From NCBI RefSeq assembly GCF_000381065.1, contig NZ_KB905841.1, forward strand, positions 1 to 64,000: DNA of 64,000 nucleotides, in the 5' to 3' direction. The notes under the pieces are model-generated. The model did not search any database. It saw only the letters and a program-made list of their open reading frames with translations, and had not been told where the DNA came from. The stretch comes from Propionispira raffinosivorans DSM 20765 (GTDB lineage: Bacteria; Bacillota; Negativicutes; Selenomonadales; Selenomonadaceae). Every line of letters starts with the position of its first letter. Within the stretch, counting starts at the first letter, position 1. Both the position numbers and the translations under genes were made by a program. Positions 1-8,552 of the stretch are shown piece by piece.

Positions 1-96
1 GTTTACGGTTTTCTTTGAGGCACCGCAGCTATATGCGATGTTCTGTTGGCTGAATCCTAATACGTGCAGGCGTAGGATTTCGCGATAGTGAGTCAT
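1..96 (-). CDS. istA: IS21-family transposase IstA, N-terminal fragment (runs off the left edge)
   Basis: Only the first 32 codons are inside the window. The peptide opens MTHYREILRLHVLGFSQQNI and continues into a helix-turn-helix-like stretch ending ...CGASKKTVN. That is the usual start of IstA, the DDE transposase of IS21 elements, in which an N-terminal HTH binds the element ends. The start is supported by GGAGGTTATTTCT directly upstream on the minus strand (about 97-109). The DDE domain and the helper ATPase IstB would lie to the left, so whether the element is intact cannot be judged. Confidence 0.8.
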   Translation of the reverse strand, partial: MTHYREILRLHVLGFSQQNIAYSCGASKKTVN

Positions 97-242
97 AGAA
101 ATAACCTCCATAAAAATGAATTTACACCGAATGGTGTATAACTCCATTATAGGTCGAATTGGTTTCCATGACCGGAATCGCGGTTTCCAATTTTCCGGTA
201 GGCCGGTTTCCTAAAGCCGGGCTGATGGTGTAGTTTGGACCA
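1..242 (-). mobile_element. IS21-family insertion sequence, one terminus
   Basis: Upstream of the istA start the minus strand carries three spaced copies of a GGAAACC-type motif (within about 150-215), each associated with a CCGG or GCG tract. IS21 elements have such multiple internal repeats near their ends as transposase binding sites. Read on the minus strand, the probable outer tip is TGGTCCAAACTA at 242-231, which begins with the TG typical of this family. The exact tip and any target duplication cannot be confirmed because the other end is outside the window. From 243 to 405 I see no gene, only AT-rich spacer. Confidence 0.65.
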
Positions 243-405
243 TATTATTCATTTCTATTTGTTCCATCTCTCAACCACGTACCTTTCTTTTATCCATCGT
301 TTAGATTTGATACTGTAGTCCCTGAACCTTATTTAAAACAATTCTCTAAAAGAATCCGATATCCTGTAGCTGAAATTTAAATATTCCTTAAAATATGTTT
401 TTAAT

Positions 406-1338
406 TTAAAATTCAAGATATTTTAAATCGATCATATCTTGTAAAAGCTGTTGGGTTTTTAAAGCTTCTATTCCATCAATAGCAGGTATTGTATCACCTT
501 GTACCGCCGCTATAAAGTGCAAAATTGCTGCTTCAAAGCCCCGTCTTTTTAAGATACTCTCCCAGGAACCAGAAGTTGTTGTAATAACTTTCCCTGCCTT
601 TTCTATTTCCATCGTATCCATGTTTTTCACACGAATCACAGAATTTTCATTCACAAATTCAAGCTGTTCCAGATTTGTGCCGCTTTTTCTGTGCATCCCA
701 ATAAACACAGTGCTGCCATTATTGGTTTGATAAGCGTGCTGAGCACTTACAAGCTGCTGGGCATCATTTAAGTTAATGTGCCCCGTAAGTTTATTATTTG
801 GTTCTCCCAACCAACGAACCGTATCCACTAAATGAATATAATCATCTAACATGGTCACCGCAAAATTAACATCATGCAGCGAATTTATCCGATGTTTTTC
901 CATACGAATCCAAGCTATGTTATTTGCCTGTTCACGTGCCCTGATATACAACGGTACAAAACGACGGTTAAACCCAACCATCAATTTTCGTCCAGTTTTT
1001 ATACTTAAGTTAACCAGCTGTTCAGCCTCTTCAATGGATGCCGCCAAAGGTTTATCGACGTAAACGTCTTTGCCTTTCTTTAAGACTTCGGATACAATAG
1101 CAAAATGACTACGAGTTGAACTATGCACAAAAACTGCATCACATTGATCAATTAAATCACCACTCGTGGCAAAAGAAGGAATGCGATAATATTGGCAAAT
1201 TGTATCTCGTTTTATTTTTGTTGGCGAATAGGCTCCCATCAATAACCAATTTGTTTGTTGCGCAAGATAAGGAAGATATACTTTTTGGGCAATCTCGCCC
1301 AGGCCAATGATTCCAATTCGAATTTTTCGATCTTTCAT
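406..1338 (-). CDS. Gfo/Idh/MocA-family NAD(P)-dependent oxidoreductase
   Basis: The 310-residue protein has an N-terminal Rossmann fold with the dinucleotide-binding motif GIIGLGEIAQ at residues 9-18. A DKP motif at 95-97 corresponds to the EKP motif that holds the cofactor and catalytic lysine in Gfo/Idh/MocA enzymes. The C-terminal two thirds would form the alpha/beta substrate domain. Members oxidise or reduce sugars, inositols or their derivatives, and the substrate cannot be told from sequence. The gene stands alone between the IS21 end and a divergent ferredoxin gene. The length is slightly short for the family (usually 320-380). The family is secure and the substrate unknown. Confidence 0.85.
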   Translation of the reverse strand: MKDRKIRIGIIGLGEIAQKVYLPYLAQQTNWLLMGAYSPTKIKRDTICQYYRIPSFATSGDLIDQCDAVFVHSSTRSHFAIVSEVLKKGKDVYVDKPLAASIEEAEQLVNLSIKTGRKLMVGFNRRFVPLYIRAREQANNIAWIRMEKHRINSLHDVNFAVTMLDDYIHLVDTVRWLGEPNNKLTGHINLNDAQQLVSAQHAYQTNNGSTVFIGMHRKSGTNLEQLEFVNENSVIRVKNMDTMEIEKAGKVITTTSGSWESILKRRGFEAAILHFIAAVQGDTIPAIDGIEALKTQQLLQDMIDLKYLEF

Positions 1339-1529
1339 AAAAGACTTCGCCCCTTATCACTTGATAAAATCACTCATAATTAGTATAACATAACAGTATG
1401 CATTTTACGCAAAACATAGCGATCATCTAATCTATATTACTTTCTAACAAAAAAACTTTATTATTTACTGCGATTTACATAAAAATGATGTACAATAAAT
1501 ACAGAGTCAACCTAAAGGAGGATCGAATT

Positions 1530-2312
1530 TTGAAAACAAGTATTTATTATTTCACAGGAACCGGCAATTCTTTAAAAATAGCCAAAGATTTAAAACAGGC
1601 ACTGCCCGGGGCTCGCTTAATCCAAATTTGTAAACAAAATATGAATATTCAAGCAGATATCACCAGTGATAAAATCGGTTTTGTTTTTCCCGTATATTAT
1701 CGGGGCTTACCACATATGGTACGAGATTTTATTAAAAATTTAAAAATAAATCCCCAAACTTATTTCTTTGCAATTGCGAATTATGGTGGCTATGCTGCTA
1801 TTTCTTTTTTACAAATTAATGAATTATTAAAAGAAAAAAACACCTATCTTGCCGCTCATTTTGGGATTCCGATGCCTGGTAATATGTGGTTTATGTATTA
1901 CCCTCATCCAAAAAAAGATTTCACAGACCGCACAAACTTACAAAGGAAAAAAACAAAAGAAATCGCGCAACAAATAAAAGTTAAAACAGAAATAGAGTTA
2001 GCGCCCTTTTCAACTTATGAAAAAGAACAAAATATCTATGATGCCTTCGTCCCTGATCAAATGGATGCTGACTTTTGGGTACAAGAAAACTGCAACGGCT
2101 GTGGAATTTGTGCCAAGATTTGCCCTGCAGAAAATATTAAAATGGAAAATAGCAAGCCGGTTTGGCAGCATCAATGCCAATATTGTCTAGGGTGTATCCA
2201 TTGGTGTCCAAAAGAGTCCATAGAATTTAAAGAAGATTCTTTAGCCAAGGAACGATATCATAACCCAGCTATACAATGTTTTGAAGTCATGCCATCAAAT
2301 CATATTATATAA
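1530..2312 (+). CDS. EFR1-type ferrodoxin: flavodoxin-like domain plus two 4Fe-4S clusters
   Basis: The chosen start is a TTG at 1530, placed 8 bases after AAAGGAGG (1514-1521). An in-frame ATG at 1485 has no comparable ribosome site. The product opens with a flavodoxin phosphate-loop motif, YFTGTGNS. Near the C-terminus are two ferredoxin cysteine sets, CNGCGICAKICP and CQYCLGCIHWCP, each able to hold a 4Fe-4S cluster. This fusion is the EFR1 family, which is common in anaerobic Firmicutes and thought to move electrons between flavin and iron-sulfur partners. The reaction is unknown. A methyltransferase gene follows 28 bases downstream, so the two are probably co-transcribed. Confidence 0.88.
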   Translation: MKTSIYYFTGTGNSLKIAKDLKQALPGARLIQICKQNMNIQADITSDKIGFVFPVYYRGLPHMVRDFIKNLKINPQTYFFAIANYGGYAAISFLQINELLKEKNTYLAAHFGIPMPGNMWFMYYPHPKKDFTDRTNLQRKKTKEIAQQIKVKTEIELAPFSTYEKEQNIYDAFVPDQMDADFWVQENCNGCGICAKICPAENIKMENSKPVWQHQCQYCLGCIHWCPKESIEFKEDSLAKERYHNPAIQCFEVMPSNHII

Positions 2313-2340
2313 AATCTAATTCCAAAGTGAGGGATTCTAC

Positions 2341-3132
2341 ATGACAGATGAAGTATTACATATATTGCAAGATCCATATACAAAACACAAATTAGAATTA
2401 CGTCAAGGTACTTTAATCAATCAGGAATGTCAAAAAGAATATCCATATAAAAATGGCTATTATTCCTTTGTATCTGGCAAAGAACTGAATGGCAACAACA
2501 AAAAATACAGTCGACTCTACAGCAAGTTTGCTTTTATTTATACACTAGCGAATCGCGTTTACTTCTTTTTCAAATTTGGCAGTGAATTCAAAGCTCGCAG
2601 TGAGTATTTAAATGAGCTGGACATTAAAGACAATGCTAAAGTTTTAGAAGTATCAATCGGTACAGGTGACAATCTCTTATATCTAAATCATCGAGCACGG
2701 TTTTATGGTATCGACATCTCAAAAAAAATGTTAACAACTGCGGTCAAGCATTTATTAAAATGGAAAATACCTACCTTTTTAGGTCGCTGCGAAGCAGAAA
2801 ACCTGCCATTTAAAGATAATGTTTTTGATGTTGTTTTCCATATTGGTGGTATCAATTATTTTAATGATAAACAAAAAGCCATCCATGAAATGATTCGTGT
2901 GGCAAAACCAGGAACAAAATTAATGATTGTTGATGAAACTGAAAAATGTATCGAAAAAATATATCAATGCACTCCCGTATCCAAAAAATATTTTCCTGAT
3001 GTTTCCGCGGCAGCTGCACCTGTTCATCTTGTTCCTCCTGAAATGCAAGATATTTCCGTAAAAATTGTCAATGACGGATTATTTTATTGCATTACTTTTA
3101 AAAAACCTATCACCGAAACAATTCCTTCGTAA
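2341..3132 (+). CDS. class I SAM-dependent methyltransferase
   Basis: The protein has 263 residues. The SAM-binding motif I is visible as VLEVSIGTGDNLLYL in the middle of the protein, followed by an acidic end of beta-2 (YGIDIS) and a motif-II-like FDVVFHIGG. This order fits a UbiE/Methyltransf_11-type fold. About 85 residues before motif I (with YPYKNGYYSF) may act as a cap or substrate lid. GTGAGGG lies upstream of the ATG. The gene directly follows the EFR1 ferredoxin gene, so a shared task such as modifying a quinone, corrinoid or small molecule is possible, but nothing shown here fixes the substrate. Confidence 0.85.
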   Translation: MTDEVLHILQDPYTKHKLELRQGTLINQECQKEYPYKNGYYSFVSGKELNGNNKKYSRLYSKFAFIYTLANRVYFFFKFGSEFKARSEYLNELDIKDNAKVLEVSIGTGDNLLYLNHRARFYGIDISKKMLTTAVKHLLKWKIPTFLGRCEAENLPFKDNVFDVVFHIGGINYFNDKQKAIHEMIRVAKPGTKLMIVDETEKCIEKIYQCTPVSKKYFPDVSAAAAPVHLVPPEMQDISVKIVNDGLFYCITFKKPITETIPS

Positions 3133-3137
3133 CAAGA

Positions 3138-3270
3138 TATTAAAGAAATTATAACCTATCAGTCTGCCAGGAAGGGGTAGGGCATCGTTTGCTTCCTACG
3201 TAACGCCACTCAACCCTATATCCCCTTCCTGACGATTGCCATATAGACTATTCAATGCAATTTATATAAT
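3138..3270 (+). repeat. dispersed hairpin repeat, copy 1
   Basis: This is one of three related elements in the window. An invariant 34-nt core (3180-3213) starts GGGCATCGTTTG and ends CGCCACTCAA. It sits at the tip of a stem formed by AGGAAGGGG (left arm) and CCCCTTCCT (right arm). Conserved flanks CAGTCTGCC (left) and GACGATTGCC (right) lie outside the stem. AT-rich ends resemble those of the other copies. No protein is encoded. It lies between the methyltransferase stop and a bidirectional terminator. A REP/MITE-like mobile unit or a structured RNA are both possible. Confidence 0.85.
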
Positions 3271-3311
3271 AAAAAATTCGTAAGCAGTAAAATCTGCCTA
3301 CGAATTTTTTT
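3271..3311. terminator. bidirectional intrinsic terminator between convergent genes
   Basis: A-rich sequence and ATTCGTAAGCAG pair with CTGCCTACGAAT across a 7-nt loop, and the hairpin is flanked by runs of A on the left and T on the right. It can therefore stop transcription from the methyltransferase gene (plus) and from the dehydrogenase gene ending at 3327 (minus). Confidence 0.85.
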
Positions 3312-3326
3312 ATAACCCTTACGTTC

Positions 3327-4400
3327 TTATTTTATTTTTTGTTCCAATAAACGGACCACTTCATTGCCTACAGACGCTGTGTTAGCTTGTCCCCCTAAGT
3401 CTGGAGTCAATACATATTTTTCCACTAAAATTTGTTCAATCGTCTCTAACACTATTTTCCCCAAAGTTTCCTGCCCCCAAAAATCAAGCATTTGACTAAT
3501 CGACCAAATAGACGCCAAAGGATTTGCCAAACCTTTACCGGCAATATCCGGTGCCGAACCATGTATTGGCTCAAACATCGAAGGATACTTTCGTTCCGGA
3601 TTAATGTTGGCGCCAGCAGCCAGTCCCATACCGCCAGCAATCGCAGCACCTAAATCTGTTAAAATATCACCAAACAAATTGGAGGTTACAACAACTTGAA
3701 AACGTTTTGGATCTTTAACAAAAAACATACTAGCAGCATCAACAAGATAAGAATGGATTTCTACATCTGGATATTCCTTGCCGATTTCAGCAAATATTTC
3801 ATCCCAAAACACCATCGAATAACCAAGGGCATTGCCTTTACTAATACTTGTAAGTGTCTTTTTGTTTTTACGAGCTAATTCATAGGCATAACGAATAATC
3901 CGTTCCGTGCCTTTTCGCGAAAACACCCCCGTTTGTAAAACAACCTCTTCCGGTTTTCCCGGATAGAGTCGCGCACCAACATTCGCATATTCACCTTCAC
4001 TATTTTCACGGACAACAAGCATGTCAATTTCTTCACGTGGAATATCTTTTAGAGGGCATGGCGCCCCCGCTAAAAGTTGAATGGGACGCAAATTAACATA
4101 TTGATCAAAGCCTCGTCGTATTTTTAAAAGTAAGTCCCCCAGAGAAACATGATCTGGAACACCAGGATACCCCACGGCACCTAAATAGATTGCATCAAAC
4201 TCTTTTAATTTTTCCATACCATCTTCATCCATCATCTTGCCATGTTTTAGATAATATTCACAGCCCCAAGGAAATTCTATAAAATCCACGGCAAAAGTAC
4301 CAGAAAGTTCGGCAATTCGCCTGAGCACTTTCATACCTTCTGCCAAGACTTCCGGACCAACTCCATCACCAGCTATTACTGCAACTTTATAATTTTTCAT
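3327..4400 (-). CDS. tartrate / D-malate dehydrogenase-type decarboxylating dehydrogenase (IMDH/ICDH family)
   Basis: The protein has 357 residues from the ATG at 4400. An upstream in-frame extension is possible but lacks homology to the usual MKxYKVAVIAGDGVGPEV opening. The fold is that of isopropylmalate/isocitrate dehydrogenases: NAD and metal motifs include VRENSEGEYANVG, NLFGDILTDLGAAI and EPIHGSAPDIAGKG. The ENSEGEY form and overall pattern match the TtuC/DmlA branch, which acts on tartrate, D-malate or related 2-hydroxy-diacids with NAD and Mn2+. No leuA/C/D genes are nearby, which argues against leucine synthesis. Hairpin repeats sit on both sides in opposite orientation. The substrate is inferred. 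Confidence 0.82.
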   Translation of the reverse strand: MKNYKVAVIAGDGVGPEVLAEGMKVLRRIAELSGTFAVDFIEFPWGCEYYLKHGKMMDEDGMEKLKEFDAIYLGAVGYPGVPDHVSLGDLLLKIRRGFDQYVNLRPIQLLAGAPCPLKDIPREEIDMLVVRENSEGEYANVGARLYPGKPEEVVLQTGVFSRKGTERIIRYAYELARKNKKTLTSISKGNALGYSMVFWDEIFAEIGKEYPDVEIHSYLVDAASMFFVKDPKRFQVVVTSNLFGDILTDLGAAIAGGMGLAAGANINPERKYPSMFEPIHGSAPDIAGKGLANPLASIWSISQMLDFWGQETLGKIVLETIEQILVEKYVLTPDLGGQANTASVGNEVVRLLEQKIK

Positions 4401-4537
4401 TCTAAGCCTCAATCCTCTCTCATAAATCCCGATCATCCTAGCCCGTAATAAAATACATTGAAAATTCAATCATTTGATTATATTCTTCAATAAAATAACC
4501 AATCCCTTCTTTTTGAAAATATCCCAAACTGGTGGAA

Positions 4538-4689
4538 CCTATATATATGGCATTAAACATTTTATATGGCAATCGTCAGGACTGGGGTATAGGTTTGAGT
4601 GGCGTTACGTAGGAAGCAAACGATGCCCTATATCCCATTTCTGGCAGACTAATAGCTATATGTCGTATATTTTATGCATTAAATATATC
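4538..4689 (-). repeat. dispersed hairpin repeat, copy 2 (inverted relative to copies 1 and 3)
   Basis: On the minus strand this copy has the same 34-nt core as the other two (4628 to 4595 here). The stem is less perfect: CAGAAATGGGATATAGG against CCTATACCCCAGTCCTG gives about 14 of 17 pairs. The outer arms include a GGCATTAAACATTTTATAT tract shared with copy 3 and a mirrored GCATTAAA-containing tract at the other end, suggesting short terminal inverted repeats. Together with copy 1 it brackets the dehydrogenase gene. The 4401-4749 stretch holds this repeat and the terminator after it, and no gene. Confidence 0.82.
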
Positions 4690-4695
4690 TTATCA

Positions 4696-4735
4696 AAAAA
4701 ATATCACAGCAAATAAATTGGCTGTGATATTTTTA
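4696..4735. terminator. intrinsic terminator after the DapF-like gene
   Basis: AATATCACAGC pairs with GCTGTGATATT across a 10-nt loop. The A run on the left and T-rich tract on the right allow use in both directions. On the minus strand it lies just after the stop at 4750. Confidence 0.8.
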
Positions 4736-4749
4736 TTTTATATGAAATT

Positions 4750-5190
4750 TCATGATGCACAAACAATATCTCCCCGCCCTGCTTCACGGATCTGCCGGGC
4801 AAAAAAATCAGTTATCGTTATATCACTTACAGAAATGTTTTGCAATTCGTTACCAGTTTCAAACAAATCAACTGTAACTTTGCCAGCCAACGTGAAAATC
4901 ATAAAAAACTGATCCTTCATATAAGCTTCATCCACAATATATTTACTAAAAACTCCTAACATCTGTTCATTTTTTCGCACTACACTGCCATCGGCACGGT
5001 ACATTTCAATATTAATTTTTTTTCCATTAAAAACCGGTCCAATGATAAATCCATCCGCTCCCAATCCATTATGACGATCACAGAGCAATTGGATTTGTGC
5101 TTTGTCCAACACAACATCATTTCGCTGCGGATCATATACAAGATACTCATTTTCTAAAATACGATACTTTTTTAATAAAACAGGCATCAT
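4750..5190 (-). CDS. half-length DapF-like protein lacking the catalytic cysteine motif
   Basis: The product is about 146 residues. GGAGGG lies 5 bases before the ATG at 5190, while a further in-frame ATG at 5202 precedes that ribosome site. CDRHNGLGADGFIIG and an ADGS stretch match the N-terminal half of diaminopimelate epimerase. In real DapF the ADGS is followed by a CGNG motif holding the first catalytic cysteine; here it reads ADGSVVRKNEQMLGVFSKY, with no cysteine. The second half (with the second cysteine) is absent, and the following bases hold only a terminator. It is therefore unlikely to be an epimerase. It may bind a small molecule or be a stable relic. The 92-residue gene upstream is probably co-transcribed. 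Confidence 0.7.
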   Translation of the reverse strand: MMPVLLKKYRILENEYLVYDPQRNDVVLDKAQIQLLCDRHNGLGADGFIIGPVFNGKKINIEMYRADGSVVRKNEQMLGVFSKYIVDEAYMKDQFFMIFTLAGKVTVDLFETGNELQNISVSDITITDFFARQIREAGRGDIVCAS

Positions 5191-5250
5191 GCAACCCTCC
5201 ATTTTTTTAATATATAAAAATACATGTTATTTTTATTCAAATCTTGCGGT

Positions 5251-5529
5251 TCATCCCTGCAGCTCCCTATTTTTAAATTGAAGCTGATGAATAAAATAAG
5301 GATGCGACTCAAATACACTTTTAAGGTCATAAATACTGACCGGGGTTCCAGAACTAATAGTAATTTCGCCTAAATACGTATTGAGCGTACCATAATAAAT
5401 CAAATCCAAGTTTTGAATATGAATATGTTGAATCGTGCTACCAACAATTTTTTTATTCATCCAATGTTCTACTACAGAAATCCGAATATTTTTTTCAATT
5501 TCCACGACGATCAATCGTATCTGCTTCAT
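5251..5529 (-). CDS. small protein of unknown function upstream of the DapF-like gene
   Basis: The 92-residue product begins MKQIRLIVVEIEKNIRISVV, with no signal peptide or membrane segment. GAGGAGA lies 7 bases before the ATG, which supports translation. I recognise no family. The pattern of short beta-prone stretches (IQHIHIQNLDLIYYGTL, LGEITISSGTPVSIYDL) suggests a small beta-rich domain. It lies 60 bases upstream of the DapF-like gene on the same strand, and the two may form an operon. The opposite-strand reading frame over part of it has no ribosome site and is rejected. Confidence 0.6.
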   Translation of the reverse strand: MKQIRLIVVEIEKNIRISVVEHWMNKKIVGSTIQHIHIQNLDLIYYGTLNTYLGEITISSGTPVSIYDLKSVFESHPYFIHQLQFKNRELQG

Positions 5530-5789
5530 AATAGATTCTCCTCAACACCCTATTATTTCTTTTTTATTATATTGATCGTAACACAGTTTTATATAAAAAA
5601 GACGTCAAAAAACTGCTGTTTACATAAAGAATATGTAAAGATTGCAATTTTCATTTGGTGTTTAGAAGAACACTATCAGGAAATCTTCTTCGTTATATAC
5701 AGTATAGCAAGCATCAAATACATATAAAATTGTAAAAATGCTTTTTATATTGCAAATATTGCTATATAATAAAAATTGGAGGTGCTGTA

Positions 5790-6635
5790 ATGAATATGTA
5801 TGAAAAAAAAGGGTATTTAAACACTGATTTTAAGTTTTTTCATTTAATTGATACTGCTTTACGAGAATTCAATTATCATTATCACGAATTTGATAAAATC
5901 ATTATTTTCCTTTCCGGCAATGTGAATTATATGATCGAAGGGAAGTCTTATATGTTAGAACCACGTGATATCTTACTTGTAAACCGCAATGATATTCATA
6001 AACCAAAAATCGATTTTTCTATACCCTATGAAAGAATCGTAATTTATATCTCACCAAATTTCATGGAAAAATATCATACGACTTCTTATGATTTAGCAAC
6101 TTGCTTTCATCGGGCAAAAAAGGAACATTCAAATGTTATTCGCATCCATCCAGCAAAAAGGCAAAAACTACTCAATCTCATTGATAATCTAAAAAAAACA
6201 CTGACTGAAACTGCTTTTGCCAGTGATTTATCTGCTAAATTACTTTTCTTAGAATTTATGATTCATCTGAATCGCGCGATTTTAGATCACCAAATTGAAA
6301 CGATATCAACAACTGTTTATGATAAAAAAATCATTGAAATCCTACAATATATCAATGCCAATTTATTTGAAACAATACATGCGGATAATCTGTCACAAAA
6401 ATTTTTCATCAGCAAATATCATATGATGCGTAAATTCAAAGAAGAAACCGGCTACAGCATCCATCAATATATAACCAACAAACGTTTGCTCTGCTCTAGG
6501 GATTTGATTCAACAAGACATTCCAATCACAAAAGTCTGCTTTGACTGCGGCTTTAAAGATTATTCCACTTTTTCCCGGGCTTTTAAAGCAATATTCAAGA
6601 CAACACCACGTGAATACAAAAAATCACGACAATAA
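5790..6635 (+). CDS. AraC-family transcriptional regulator with N-terminal cupin sensor
   Basis: The protein has 281 residues. The first half is cupin-like: FNYHYHEFDKIIIFLSG, then IEGKSYMLEPRDILLVNRND, typical of sugar-sensing AraC proteins. The last 100 residues form the double HTH: FISKYHMMRKFKEETGYSIHQYI for the first unit and VCFDCGFKDYSTFSRAFKAI for the second. GGAGGTGCTGTA precedes the ATG. The gene stands alone, with a terminator right after it and a divergent small operon upstream. The effector and targets are unknown. The 5530-5789 spacer could contain its operator, but I see no clear repeat. Confidence 0.88.
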   Translation: MNMYEKKGYLNTDFKFFHLIDTALREFNYHYHEFDKIIIFLSGNVNYMIEGKSYMLEPRDILLVNRNDIHKPKIDFSIPYERIVIYISPNFMEKYHTTSYDLATCFHRAKKEHSNVIRIHPAKRQKLLNLIDNLKKTLTETAFASDLSAKLLFLEFMIHLNRAILDHQIETISTTVYDKKIIEILQYINANLFETIHADNLSQKFFISKYHMMRKFKEETGYSIHQYITNKRLLCSRDLIQQDIPITKVCFDCGFKDYSTFSRAFKAIFKTTPREYKKSRQ

Positions 6636-6680
6636 AAATGCAACTCGAGAATATATATTCTTCCCGAGTTGCATTTTTTT
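6634..6680. terminator. bidirectional terminator between araC-type gene and accC
   Basis: AAAAATGCAACTCG pairs with CGAGTTGCATTTTT, and the inner stem GAATATATATTC extends the hairpin. The T run on the right overlaps the accC stop codon, so this one hairpin serves two convergent genes. Confidence 0.88.
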
Positions 6681-8028
6681 ATTGAAATTTCGACTCATTT
6701 TTTTCCAGAAATCCCGTATCAAAATCGCCTTTCACAAAATCCGGATGTTCAAGCAATTTCCGCTGAAATGGCAGCGTTGTTTTGACTCCTTCAATTTCAA
6801 ATTCAGCTAAGACACGTTTCATACGAGTGATTGCTTCGTTGCGATTTCTGCCCCAAACAATAACTTTCGCCAAGAGTGAATCATAAAACGGCTGAATTTC
6901 ATAGCCTTCATAAACCGCACTGTCAATGCGTACACCAAACCCCCCCGGTGCTCGATATAAGGTAATAACTCCAGGATTTGGTAAAAATCCATTTGCAGGA
7001 TCTTCCGCATTAATTCGACACTCGATGGACCAGCCCTGAATTTGAACCTCATTTTGTTGAAACGAAAGTTCTTGACCAGCAGCGACCAAAATCTGTTCTT
7101 TAATGAGATCAATACCAGTTATCCATTCCGTCACCGGATGTTCAACCTGAATTCTTGTATTCATTTCAATAAAATAAAAATCTCCATGTTTATCCAATAA
7201 GAATTCGACTGTTCCAGCACCATAATAGGTAGCTGCTTTTGCTGCAAGAATAGCTGCCTGTCCCATTTTCTTACGTAAAGGTTCATCGAGTTTTGGCGAT
7301 GGAGCTTCTTCCAGAAGTTTTTGGTGCCTTCTTTGAATCGAACAATCCCGTTCACCCAGATAAACAACCTGACCAAAACGATCCGCCATAATTTGAATTT
7401 CAACATGGCGCGGATTTTCCAAATATTTTTCCAAATAGACCCCCGCATCACCAAAAGCGGCAGCGGCTTCCTTTTGGGCCGTAAGAATTGCTTTGGCTAA
7501 CTCCTCTGGATTAGCCGCAACCCGCATGCCTTTACCACCACCACCTGCCGTTGCTTTTACAATAACAGGATAACCAATGTTCCCCGCCAATAAAACTGCT
7601 TTTTCAACTGATGTAATCAACCCTTTGGAACCAGGAATAATCGGCACTTCCGCCTTTTCCATCGTAGCTCTTGCCGTAGCTTTATCGCCCATTTTTTTTA
7701 TAGCTTTGACCGAAGGACCTATAAAGCAGACCCTTTCCTGCTCACAGATTTCAGCAAAACCCGCATTTTCCGCTAAAAAACCATAACCGGGATGAATTGC
7801 TTCTGCTTTTGTAAAACGTGCTACGGCAAGTAAACTTGCTTGATTTAAATAACTTTCACCCGCCGCTGCTGGACCGATACAATAGGCTTCATCTGCCAGC
7901 TTGACATGCAACGCTGTAACATCCACGGATGAATAGACAGCCACCGTTTTTATATTCATTTCGCGGCAAGCTCTAATAATCCGAACTGCAATCTCACCGC
8001 GATTCGCGATTAATATTTTTCTAAACAT
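6679..8028 (-). CDS. accC: acetyl-CoA carboxylase-type biotin carboxylase
   Basis: The 449-residue enzyme uses ATP and bicarbonate to carboxylate biotin on a carrier protein. It opens with [20 protein letters not shown] and has the ATP-grasp glycine loop [14 protein letters not shown]. The later motifs [20 protein letters not shown] and [14 protein letters not shown] carry the carboxylase active site. The length is normal. AAAGGTGG lies before the ATG. It is the last gene of the 5-oxoproline cluster, just after accB. No accA/accD carboxyltransferase genes are here, so the acceptor substrate is open: either ordinary fatty-acid synthesis or a cluster-specific role. Confidence 0.93.
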   Translation of the reverse strand: MFRKILIANRGEIAVRIIRACREMNIKTVAVYSSVDVTALHVKLADEAYCIGPAAAGESYLNQASLLAVARFTKAEAIHPGYGFLAENAGFAEICEQERVCFIGPSVKAIKKMGDKATARATMEKAEVPIIPGSKGLITSVEKAVLLAGNIGYPVIVKATAGGGGKGMRVAANPEELAKAILTAQKEAAAAFGDAGVYLEKYLENPRHVEIQIMADRFGQVVYLGERDCSIQRRHQKLLEEAPSPKLDEPLRKKMGQAAILAAKAATYYGAGTVEFLLDKHGDFYFIEMNTRIQVEHPVTEWITGIDLIKEQILVAAGQELSFQQNEVQIQGWSIECRINAEDPANGFLPNPGVITLYRAPGGFGVRIDSAVYEGYEIQPFYDSLLAKVIVWGRNRNEAITRMKRVLAEFEIEGVKTTLPFQRKLLEHPDFVKGDFDTGFLEKNESKFQ

Positions 8029-8057
8029 GGTTTTCCACCTTTCTCTTTTATCCGATT

Positions 8058-8501
8058 TTATTTGGTTTGAATGAGAAATAATGGCTGTCCATATTCGATA
8101 AAATCTCCATCTTTTGCTAGAATTTCTACAACTTTACCTTCGACTTGAGCTTCAACTTCATTAAATAATTTCATGACCTCCACTACTCCAACAACCGTTT
8201 CCGGTAAAACTTGCTGACCGATTGTTACAAAAGGCTTAGCACCAGGTTCTGCCGCCATATAAAAAGTACCAACTACAGGCGATAGAATTTCATGAAGGTC
8301 TATTTCTGATTGCTGTTCCAATTTTTCATTAACAATTTTCGGTGATGTTTGGCATGATTCTAAAAGTGGTTCTTCTTGATTTTTAAAAACCACACCTTTT
8401 GCTAAAATAAGCTTGGTGCCTTCTTGTTCTAGTTCCAAACGCTCCAGTGAAGATTTATCTAAAATTCCGATAAGCTCTTTTAACTCTTCTATTGTAAACA
8501 T
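8058..8501 (-). CDS. accB: biotin carboxyl carrier protein
   Basis: The protein has 147 residues. The C-terminal biotinyl domain shows [20 protein letters not shown], in which the lysine of EVMKL is the biotinylation site. An N-terminal helical region ([18 protein letters not shown]) and a flexible linker match bacterial BCCP. It is encoded 30 bases upstream of accC, so the two make a functional biotin carboxylase pair. It follows pxpC by about 50 bases, and AAAGGAG precedes the start. BCCP next to pxpBC genes is a recurrent arrangement whose biochemical meaning is not settled. Confidence 0.92.
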   Translation of the reverse strand: MFTIEELKELIGILDKSSLERLELEQEGTKLILAKGVVFKNQEEPLLESCQTSPKIVNEKLEQQSEIDLHEILSPVVGTFYMAAEPGAKPFVTIGQQVLPETVVGVVEVMKLFNEVEAQVEGKVVEILAKDGDFIEYGQPLFLIQTK

Positions 8502-8552
8502 AAATAGATTCTCCTTTATTTATGATGCATTTCGATTTAAAGCTCAATAAAC

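Noticed and set aside
4474-4716. An 80-codon open frame through repeat copy 2
   Set aside because: It is built almost wholly from the hairpin repeat and its flanks, and is not kept in the other two copies.
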